Assembly: GCA_009925965.1 (NCBI GenBank)
Contig: RFPW01000166.1
Coordinates: 1-5,092, forward strand
Direction: 5' to 3'
DNA: 5,092 nt
Source: Betaproteobacteria bacterium
GTDB taxonomy: Bacteria; Pseudomonadota; Gammaproteobacteria; Burkholderiales; Burkholderiaceae_E
Of this stretch, positions 1 to 5,092 are shown in pieces. The translations under genes and the position numbers were made by a program. Under the pieces are notes generated by a model, which searched no databases, was not told the origin of the DNA, and saw only the letters and a list, made by a program, of their open reading frames with translations. The first letter of the stretch is position 1. Every line of letters starts with the position of its first letter.

Positions 1-749
1 TCGATCTGTATGACGAGTTGCATCGAACCACTGGGTGAGAGCGTCATCAGGCTCTTACCGGGCTGAACAACGTCGCCGACTTCGACTTGGCGACGAATCA
101 AGACGCCAGCCCGCGGCGTCCTCACGGTCGCGTATTGCAACCGGGACTCTGCGGCCCGAAGCTGGCTCTGGGCTAGGAGCAGGGCGTCATGCAAAACCCG
201 CCAGTCACTGCCCCCAACCTGGACGGTCTGAACCTGCAGCTCTGCTGATCGGGCTTGTGCGTCGGCAATTTCGGATGCCCTGACTGCATCCTGTAACGCA
301 GCGTCGGCAATGAATTTCTGCGCAAAGAGGGCTTCCTGACGTTGCTGCTGGCGAAGCGCTGTTTGCAGCGTGGCCTGCGCTTGACGTCGCAATTGAACGG
401 CAACTGGACGCTGTACTTTCTCAATCTGTGCCAACCGAGAGTGGGCCTGAGAGACGGCAGCCTCGGCTTGCTGCCGGGCGGCCAAGAGTTCGGTCGATTC
501 AAGTTCAACTACGACCGCTCCTGCTTCAACCGTCTGACCTTCGGTGACCGGGATCTTGCGCACAGTGCCCGTGACTTGTGCTCCAAGTTCGACTCGATGG
601 GGACTCTCGATTCGACCGCTAGCGACGACAACTTTGGTGAGATTCCGCCGCGAACTCAGCTCTGTTTCTATTTTTGAACCGATCCACCAGCGCAGGCCCA
701 GCCAGCCTGTTAGCAAAAGCCCCAAGCCAGCGAGCAGAAACCAACGCAT
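1..749 (-). CDS. HlyD-family periplasmic adaptor (membrane fusion) protein of an efflux system, C-terminus cut off by the window
   Basis: The minus strand is open without a stop from an ATG at 749 to the window edge, giving 249 residues. Residues 1-23 are a hydrophobic N-terminal anchor (begins MRWFLLAGLGLLL, then GWLGLRWW). Residues 40-86 hold the first half of a biotinyl-lipoyl-like domain (VVASGRIESP, then LGAQVTGTVRKIPVTEGQTV, then VELES). Residues about 88-205 are Ala/Gln/Arg-rich and lack prolines apart from one, as in the alpha-helical coiled-coil hairpin, with the turn near GGSD (179-182). Residues 207-240 (ATVRTPRAGVLIRR, VGDVVQPG) are the second lipoyl half. The beta-barrel and membrane-proximal domains should follow outside the window. 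Such adaptors bridge an inner-membrane RND, ABC or MFS pump to an outer-membrane channel; the pump type cannot be told here. No clear Shine-Dalgarno precedes 749. An in-frame ATG at 779 would add 10 residues and is a rival start. The gene is transcribed away from the catabolic genes on the plus strand. Confidence 0.93.
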   Translation of the reverse strand, partial: MRWFLLAGLGLLLTGWLGLRWWIGSKIETELSSRRNLTKVVVASGRIESPHRVELGAQVTGTVRKIPVTEGQTVEAGAVVVELESTELLAARQQAEAAVSQAHSRLAQIEKVQRPVAVQLRRQAQATLQTALRQQQRQEALFAQKFIADAALQDAVRASEIADAQARSAELQVQTVQVGGSDWRVLHDALLLAQSQLRAAESRLQYATVRTPRAGVLIRRQVEVGDVVQPGKSLMTLSPSGSMQLVIQI

Positions 750-985
750 GATCGATTTGAATCGGGGGGGCGATGGCATGTATGGATGGTCTGCCGCAAT
801 GGCGCGTGTATCGGGAACGGGGCGATCCGAGGCAGATTGAGCAAGTGGCGCTCCTACCGACGCCGGTCAACCGCTGCTCGCAAGGCGAGTTGTGCCTCGC
901 ACGCATTGGTGTACGCCCGGATAGCCGGTTCGACACATCGCAATCATCATACAAATTCTAGCGAACCGACTTCTGGAGACATGGT
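750..985. other. Divergent intergenic region between the efflux adaptor and the thiolase
   Basis: This stretch of about 236 bp separates two divergently transcribed genes and should contain both promoters. No frame within it shows convincing protein features. Seen in it: a run of seven G at 764-770, a short inverted repeat (CTCGC-aag-GCGAG, 877-889), and an AT-richer patch at 941-960 just upstream of the thiolase. A TCGACA at 930-935 (5 of 6 matches to the -35 consensus) lies before this patch. The possible -10 hexamers are weak: TACAAA at 950 is only 14 bp away, and CAAATT at 952 has only three matches. On the minus strand a TATGAT (951-946) resembles a -10 box but has no partner -35. No recognisable operator or riboswitch was found. 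Confidence 0.6.
975..978 (+). promoter_or_regulatory. Ribosome binding site of the thiolase gene
   Basis: GGAG lies 7 bases before the ATG at 986 and decides the start. A second ATG at 981 is only two bases from the GGAG, is in a different frame and leads to a stop within a few codons. The ATG at 990 is also out of frame. Confidence 0.75.
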
Positions 986-2221
986 ATGCATGAGGCCTTG
1001 ATCATCGATGCCTGCCGCACCCCGCGGGGGATTGGCAAGCTGGGTAAGGGCGCACTCGCTGACCTGCATCCCCAACATCTTGGGGCTGCCGTTCTTAAGG
1101 CTCTGGCGCAGCGCAATCAACTCGATACGGCCGAAGTCGACGATGTGATCTGGGGCACCAGCGCGCAGCAGGGAAGTCAGGCTATGGATCTGGGTCGTAT
1201 GTCGGCACTCGATGCCGGTTATGACGTGCGATCTTCGGGCGTGACGCTGGACCGCTTCTGCGGCTCAGGCATCACCACCGTGAATCTCGCTGCGGCGTCG
1301 ATCATGTCGGGCATGGAGGACCTCGTGATCGCAGGTGGTTGCGAAATGATGTCGATGACCTCTAACTTGAACACGAGTGCTCCGTTACTGATGGATGCAG
1401 GCAACTTGCGGCTGCGCGTGAGTCATCCGCAATCGCATCAGGGGGTCTGTGCCGACGCCATCGCCACCCTCGAAGGTATTTCCCGCGCCGATCTCGATGC
1501 ATTCGCATTGCTGAGTCAACAACGCGCTGCGGCTGCTATTGAGGCAGGCCACTTTGCCCGCAGTCTCATCCCAGTCCACCGCGCTGACGGTGCGCTGGCG
1601 CTCGATCGGGAAGAGTTTCCGCGCCCCAATACAACGGCGCATGGCCTTGCTGAACTTAAGCCTGTATTCGCGCGTCTGGCCGACTTTGCGATTGACCCGC
1701 AGGGGACGACTTTTAGAAGCTTGATCCTTGGAAAGTACCCGGGGCTCGAGATTCAACATGTTCATCATGCCGGGAACTCATCGGGTGTTGTCGACGGCGC
1801 GGCTGCGTTGTTGTTGGCCTCGTCCGGCTATGCCAAACAGCGTGGGCTCAAGCCGAGAGCGCGTGTCCTCGCCATGGCGAATATGGGGGATTCGCCAACG
1901 CTGATGCTCAACGCCCCCGTGCCGGCCGCGCTCAAGGTGCTGGCGAAGGCGGGGCTGACCGTTGATGACATCGATCTCTTCGAGATCAATGAGGCCTTCG
2001 CAGTGGTTGCCGAAAAGTTTATCCGGGACCTCAAGCTCGATCGCGACAAAGTCAATGTGAACGGCGGGGCGATTGCACTGGGCCATCCAATTGGGGCTAC
2101 CGGGTCGATCCTGATCGGGACCATGCTTGACGAGCTCGAGCGGCGTGATCTCAGACGCGGTCTGATTACGATGTGTGCAGCAGGCGGGATGGCACCCGCC
2201 ATCATCATCGAACGGGTTTAA
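986..2221 (+). CDS. Thiolase (acetyl-CoA C-acyltransferase family)
   Basis: The protein has 411 residues, normal for a single-domain-pair thiolase (about 390-420). It is cytoplasmic, with no signal peptide. The catalytic set is complete: nucleophilic Cys92 in DRFCGSGITTVN, the NEAF motif at 335-338, His367 in ALGHPIGATGS, and the proton-transferring Cys397 in CAAGGMAPA. Family knowledge: these enzymes cleave 3-oxoacyl-CoA with CoA into acetyl-CoA and a shortened acyl-CoA, or run in reverse as acetoacetyl-CoA synthase. The middle segment (HQGVCADAIATLEGIS, 151-166) and the N-terminal GKGALADLHPQHL resemble, from memory, FadA6-type thiolases of alicyclic and steroid breakdown more than classic FadA or PhaA. 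This is a resemblance, not a tested placement. It is first of three co-directional genes and is followed after 4 bp by an acyl-CoA ligase, so a degradative role on an activated acid is likely. The substrate is unknown. Confidence 0.95.
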   Translation: MHEALIIDACRTPRGIGKLGKGALADLHPQHLGAAVLKALAQRNQLDTAEVDDVIWGTSAQQGSQAMDLGRMSALDAGYDVRSSGVTLDRFCGSGITTVNLAAASIMSGMEDLVIAGGCEMMSMTSNLNTSAPLLMDAGNLRLRVSHPQSHQGVCADAIATLEGISRADLDAFALLSQQRAAAAIEAGHFARSLIPVHRADGALALDREEFPRPNTTAHGLAELKPVFARLADFAIDPQGTTFRSLILGKYPGLEIQHVHHAGNSSGVVDGAAALLLASSGYAKQRGLKPRARVLAMANMGDSPTLMLNAPVPAALKVLAKAGLTVDDIDLFEINEAFAVVAEKFIRDLKLDRDKVNVNGGAIALGHPIGATGSILIGTMLDELERRDLRRGLITMCAAGGMAPAIIIERV

Positions 2222-2225
2222 GGCC

Positions 2226-3824
2226 ATGCAGTTAGCCCCGCAATTTCAGGGCCCCAACATGGGTGATCTACTGATCGCCGCGATCGCCCGTGGTGGTGAT
2301 CGGATCGCGTTCATCGATGCCGATCGACGGACCACCTATCGCGCGTTGGGCGAGCAGGTGAGTGGGTTGATCCAGGCGCTGAGCGCTCAGGGCCTGAAGA
2401 AAGGCGACGTGATTGCCACTTTGTCGCCGAACCGGCCTGAGGCGTTCATGATGACCGCGGCCGGTTACCTGATGGGGTTGCAGGTTGTCTGGATGAACCC
2501 AATGTCGTCAGAAGCCGATCATCAGTATCAAATCGACGACGCTGGCGTTCAGATTCTCTTCGTCGATCCGGGTGCCTTTGGCACACGAGCGCTTGCGATC
2601 CAGCAGCAGTGCGCACAGTCTTTGAACCTGTTTGGCCTTGGACCCTGGGCCGGGCAGATCGACATCCTCGCCCAGGCCGCAACCTACCAGCCGCAAAGGC
2701 TACAGCCGCAGGCCTCGGAAAATGATCCCTGCGTACTGATCTATACCGGGGGGACCACTGGCAAGCCAAAAGGGGTTGTTCATACCCACCGGGTTCATGT
2801 CGCGATGACCTTGATGGAGATGGCCGAATTTGACTGGCCCGAGGAGATCCGCTTCCTCGCGATGACGCCGATCACCCATGCGTCGGGGGCTTTAATCATG
2901 CCAGTGCTGATGCAATCGGGGACATTCATCATGCACGCGGGTTTTGATCCAGGGATCTTTTGTGAACTCGTCGAACGCCACCGGGTGACCTGTAGCTTCA
3001 TGGTGCCCACCATGATTTATGTGTTGCTCGATTCGGTTGCCCGGAAGAAGCACGACCTAAACAGTCTGCAGACCATTATTTACGGCGCTGCGCCGATGTC
3101 GGTCGCCCGCCTTCGCGAGGCGATTGACGTTTTTGGCCCGATCTTCATGCAGCTCTATGGTCAATCCGAAGCGCCCATGGCGATGACGGTTCTTCATAAA
3201 CGCGAACATGATCCAAAAAATTATCCGCATCGACTCAGTTCCTGCGGCACCCCCGTAGTCGGCATCCAATTGAAGCTTCTGAACGATCAGGGCGTAGAGG
3301 TTCCGATCGGTGAAGTGGGTGAAATCTGTGTGCGTGGGCCTCTGGTGATGGTTGGCTATCGCAACAAGCCCGACGAGACCGCGCAGGCGTTCCGCCACGG
3401 CTGGCTCTACTCGGGTGATCTTGCTCGACGCGATCAGGACGGGTTCATCTATATCGTGGATCGTTCAAAGGACATGATTATCTCTGGCGGTTTTAACGTC
3501 TATCCACGCGAAATTGAAGATGTGCTGGGGTCGCATCCCGCGGTCGGCGCCGTCGCGGTGATCGGCATCCCAGATCCGAAATGGGGTGAGAGCGTTCAGG
3601 CCATGGTTGTATTGCGTGACCCGACAACGTCTGCGCTGGAGACAGTCGAAAACGAACTCGCTGCGCTGGTTCGAAGCCAGAAGGGATCGGTTCATGTCCC
3701 GAAGAAAATTCACTTTGTCGACCGCCTGCTCACGACAGGTCTGGGCAAGATCGACAAAAAGGCGATGCGGCTTGCGTTGTCAGCATCTCTGTCAGCATCG
3801 TTGTCAGCCCCTCTGTCAGCGTGA
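2226..3824 (+). CDS. AMP-forming acyl-CoA ligase (ANL superfamily, FadD8-like)
   Basis: The protein has 532 residues. It activates a carboxylic acid to an acyl-AMP and then to the CoA thioester. The adenylation motifs are in order: P-loop YTGGTTGKPKG (173-183), GAAPMS (287-292), YGQSE (311-315), GWLYSGDLA (392-400), and the hinge and A8 region DRSKDMIISGGFNVYPREIE (412-431). The C-terminal catalytic lysine is Lys508 in TTGLGKIDKK. The run SEAPMAM, the phrase KGSVHVPKK, and TGLGKIDKK match what I recall of Mycobacterium tuberculosis FadD8, so the substrate is probably not a plain long-chain fatty acid, though it cannot be read from sequence. The ATG at 2226 was chosen because it sits 4 bp after the thiolase stop, suggesting translational coupling; its Shine-Dalgarno (AAGG, only two bases away) is poor. 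An in-frame ATG at 2259 (residue 12) has AGGG seven bases upstream and may be the true start. The C-terminus ends in an odd LSAS-repeat tail (518-532) written by a tandem DNA repeat. Confidence 0.95.
   Translation: MQLAPQFQGPNMGDLLIAAIARGGDRIAFIDADRRTTYRALGEQVSGLIQALSAQGLKKGDVIATLSPNRPEAFMMTAAGYLMGLQVVWMNPMSSEADHQYQIDDAGVQILFVDPGAFGTRALAIQQQCAQSLNLFGLGPWAGQIDILAQAATYQPQRLQPQASENDPCVLIYTGGTTGKPKGVVHTHRVHVAMTLMEMAEFDWPEEIRFLAMTPITHASGALIMPVLMQSGTFIMHAGFDPGIFCELVERHRVTCSFMVPTMIYVLLDSVARKKHDLNSLQTIIYGAAPMSVARLREAIDVFGPIFMQLYGQSEAPMAMTVLHKREHDPKNYPHRLSSCGTPVVGIQLKLLNDQGVEVPIGEVGEICVRGPLVMVGYRNKPDETAQAFRHGWLYSGDLARRDQDGFIYIVDRSKDMIISGGFNVYPREIEDVLGSHPAVGAVAVIGIPDPKWGESVQAMVVLRDPTTSALETVENELAALVRSQKGSVHVPKKIHFVDRLLTTGLGKIDKKAMRLALSASLSASLSAPLSA
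2248..2251 (+). promoter_or_regulatory. Possible ribosome binding site for an internal ligase start at 2259
   Basis: AGGG lies seven bases before the in-frame ATG at 2259, a better arrangement than that of the ATG at 2226. Starting there would give a 521-residue ligase that begins MGDLLIAAIA, close to where the conserved part of the family begins. It is a candidate only. Confidence 0.35.
3777..3821 (+). repeat. 12-bp tandem repeat encoding the LSAS-type C-terminal tail of the ligase
   Basis: Three full 12-base units and one 9-base partial unit run up to the TGA: 3777-3788, 3789-3800, 3801-3812 and 3813-3821, with the pattern (t/c)tg-tca-gc-(a/c)-(t/c)c(t/g). They are imperfect, differing mostly at codon first and third positions. 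The unit is a multiple of three, so copy-number change would keep the frame and only lengthen or shorten the tail (LSAS, LSAS, LSAP, LSA). The tail lies after the catalytic lysine region, where related ligases usually end. Confidence 0.9.
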
Positions 3825-3844
3825 TGGGCGATCAAACTTCGATT

Positions 3845-3852
3845 AAGGAAAG
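3845..3852 (+). promoter_or_regulatory. Ribosome binding site of the reductase gene
   Basis: AAGGAAAG, with the AAGGA core at 3845-3849 lying six bases before the ATG at 3856, is the strongest Shine-Dalgarno in the window. It supports both the start choice and independent translation of the third gene. The 31-bp gap after the ligase shows no hairpin terminator, so co-transcription is likely. Confidence 0.8.
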
Positions 3853-3855
3853 TTC

Positions 3856-5043
3856 ATGAAAGCGGGTGTATTCAATTTTCTTGCACTTGATCGGGTTCAT
3901 TTCGGTGTCCCGGCGGCCGAGGCATTGCAGCAGGAGATCGCGCAACGAGCGAGTGAACGCGTGGTCATCGTCACCAGCCGTACCCTGAACCGGACAACTT
4001 CGGTCGTCACAGATCTCGCAGATACCCTAGGCGCTCGGGTTGTCGGCGTTTTTGATCAGTGCGTCGAGCACACACCGCGGGATTCGGTGATCGCGCTGGC
4101 GGCTTTTCTGAGAGAGGCTCGAGCGGATCTGGTCGTCAGTCTTGGTGGTGGGACGGTGATCGATAGCGTCAAGATCGCGTTACTTTGTCTTGCTCAGGGC
4201 GTCGATCAGAGCGATGCACTCGATCAATGGCATCTGAAGGTCAATCCGGATGGCAGTCTCCATGTGCCGATCGTGGCTGCACCGCCCTGTCGGCAGATCG
4301 CCATCCCGACCACCCTGTCAGGCGCTGAATTCAGCGATCTGGGCGGTGCAACCGATACCCGTACCGGGACCAAACATGGATTCACCGGACGATTCATCGG
4401 CCCAGTGGCGGTGATTCTCGATCCGGCGATGACGCTTCATACCCCGGAGCGGCTCTGGCTTTCAACCGGCATCAGGGCGGTTGATCATGCAGTTGAAGCG
4501 ATTTGCGCGCGCAATGCGCAACCTTTTCTGGATGCATTGGGTCTGCGGGCACTCAAGCAACTGGGCGGATCCCTCAACCGTTTCGGTTCGGAGCTTGTCG
4601 ATCCGAGTCGCCCGGGGTCCTTGCAAGGGCGGCTCGATTGCCAAATCGGAGCGTGGCTCGCGGCCACTAGTATCCGGCGCGCAGACTATGGGGCGAGCCA
4701 TGGACTGGGCCATGCACTCGGGGCGGATGCGGGCGTCCCGCATGGCATCACTTCGTGCGTGCTCCTGCCCACGGTCATGCGTTACAACGAAGAGGTTTGT
4801 GCGAACGCGCTGGCCGAAATTTCAGCGGCCCTAGGGCATCCGGACCAACCGGCGGCCGATCTCGTTGAAGCCCTCATTAGTCGCTTGGGATTGCCTACCC
4901 GCATTTCCGAACTTGGGGTCGGTCGTGAACGCTTGGCCGTTATTGCGGAAAAAGCGATGGGCAATCCATTCGTGCGCTCGAACCCCAGGCTGATTCAGAG
5001 TCCTGCCCAAACACTGGAGATTCTGGAGCGGGCCTGGGCCTAA
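3856..5043 (+). CDS. Iron-containing alcohol dehydrogenase family protein, maleylacetate-reductase-like
   Basis: The protein has 395 residues, normal for group III (iron-ADH) dehydrogenases. The N-terminal domain binds NAD(P): GGGTVID (97-103) is the pyrophosphate loop, and IPTTLSGAEFSD (150-161) is the conserved PTT segment. The C-terminal helical domain has GIRAVDHAVEA (205-215) and SHGLGHALG...PHG, with His282, His286 and His296 at the usual spacing. In iron-dependent members such as FucO the first ligand is Asp in a D-x3-H arrangement. Here that place is Arg207, with His211 kept and an Asp shifted to 210, so iron may not be bound in the usual way. The TGRF...VAVILDPAMTL context and the missing Asp fit maleylacetate-reductase-like enzymes, which reduce maleylacetate to 3-oxoadipate with NAD(P)H. 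The exact activity is an inference, and another aldehyde/alcohol oxidoreductase role remains possible. It is third in the operon behind a thiolase and an acyl-CoA ligase. Confidence 0.9.
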   Translation: MKAGVFNFLALDRVHFGVPAAEALQQEIAQRASERVVIVTSRTLNRTTSVVTDLADTLGARVVGVFDQCVEHTPRDSVIALAAFLREARADLVVSLGGGTVIDSVKIALLCLAQGVDQSDALDQWHLKVNPDGSLHVPIVAAPPCRQIAIPTTLSGAEFSDLGGATDTRTGTKHGFTGRFIGPVAVILDPAMTLHTPERLWLSTGIRAVDHAVEAICARNAQPFLDALGLRALKQLGGSLNRFGSELVDPSRPGSLQGRLDCQIGAWLAATSIRRADYGASHGLGHALGADAGVPHGITSCVLLPTVMRYNEEVCANALAEISAALGHPDQPAADLVEALISRLGLPTRISELGVGRERLAVIAEKAMGNPFVRSNPRLIQSPAQTLEILERAWA

Positions 5044-5092
5044 AGCGGGCAGGTTGAAGCGGGCAGGTTGAAGCGGGCAGGTTGAAGCGGGC
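5044..5092 (+). repeat. Perfect 14-bp tandem repeat (AGCGGGCAGGTTGA), at least 3.5 copies, running off the window
   Basis: Copies lie at 5044-5057, 5058-5071, 5072-5085 and partly at 5086-5092, all identical. The array starts at the first base after the reductase stop codon. The 14-base period places the TGA of successive units in all three forward frames. A related 7-mer AGCGGGC already occurs inside the gene at 5027-5033, 17 bases before the first unit, which suggests the array was seeded from the gene's own tail. The total copy number and what lies beyond are not visible. No hairpin is formed by a single unit. Confidence 0.95.

Noticed and set aside
35..677. Plus-strand open frames opposite the adaptor gene
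   Set aside because: They are antisense to a clear HlyD-type protein and have low-complexity Arg/Ser-rich products typical of GC-rich shadow frames.
877..889. CTCGC-aag-GCGAG inverted repeat as terminator or operator
   Set aside because: The stem is only 5 bp, there is no following T run, and short GC palindromes like this are common by chance.
619..954. Minus-strand open frame of 111 codons overlapping the adaptor start
   Set aside because: It is in another frame from the adaptor, crosses its first 130 bases, and its Arg/Ser/Pro-rich product has no recognisable motif.
930..957. Sigma-70 promoter for the thiolase operon
   Set aside because: The -35-like TCGACA is good, but the candidate -10 hexamers are poor matches or at wrong spacing, so it is mentioned only as part of the intergenic region.
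2175..2225. Upstream GTG extension of the ligase by 17 residues
   Set aside because: It would overlap the conserved C-terminus of the thiolase and adds residues unlike the ligase family; ATG starts lie just downstream.
1778..2227. Minus-strand open frame of 149 codons opposite the thiolase
   Set aside because: The thiolase on the other strand has all catalytic motifs; the antisense product shows no family features or start signal.
3825..3855. Terminator between ligase and reductase
   Set aside because: No stem-loop or T tract is found in the 31-bp gap, so the genes are more likely co-transcribed.
5044..5092. Terminal repeat array as a CRISPR or iteron-type origin
   Set aside because: Units are 14 bp and directly contiguous with no spacers, and no replication initiator or AT-rich region is visible, so neither call is supported.

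Overview
The window looks like proteobacterial chromosomal DNA. The GC content is moderate to high (my impression, not computed), the genes are tightly packed with Shine-Dalgarno-type leaders, and a periplasmic adaptor of the HlyD/RND type implies a Gram-negative envelope. I cannot name a genus from the sequence. I see no rRNA, tRNA, CRISPR array, insertion sequence or phage gene.

Layout: (1) Positions 1-749, minus strand, carry the N-terminal 249 codons of a membrane-fusion (efflux adaptor) protein whose C-terminus lies beyond the left edge. (2) A divergent intergenic region of about 236 bp (750-985) should hold the promoters for both directions, although no strong sigma-70 box stands out. 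(3) A plus-strand set of three genes follows: a thiolase (986-2221), an AMP-forming acyl-CoA ligase (2226-3824) that begins 4 bp after the thiolase stop, and an iron-ADH/maleylacetate-reductase-like oxidoreductase (3856-5043) after a 31-bp gap with a good ribosome binding site. (4) From the first base after the last stop codon, a perfect 14-bp tandem repeat runs to the right edge of the window.

How the genes may work together: a ligase that activates an acid as its CoA thioester, a thiolase that cleaves a 3-oxoacyl-CoA, and a maleylacetate-reductase-like enzyme fit a catabolic operon. One coherent reading is maleylacetate to 3-oxoadipate (reductase), to 3-oxoadipyl-CoA (ligase), to succinyl-CoA plus acetyl-CoA (thiolase). 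This is the lower hydroxyquinol/resorcinol route with a ligase in place of the usual CoA transferase. From memory, however, the ligase resembles mycobacterial FadD8 and the thiolase resembles FadA6-type enzymes, so an alicyclic, steroid-like or other unusual acid is equally possible. No ring-cleavage enzyme or regulator lies in the window to decide.

The most unusual features are two separate in-phase or clean tandem-repeat tracts at the 3' ends of two adjacent genes: a 12-bp repeat that writes an LSAS-type tail on the ligase, and the 14-bp array after the reductase. The third is the replacement of the usual metal-binding Asp by Arg in the iron-ADH-family enzyme.
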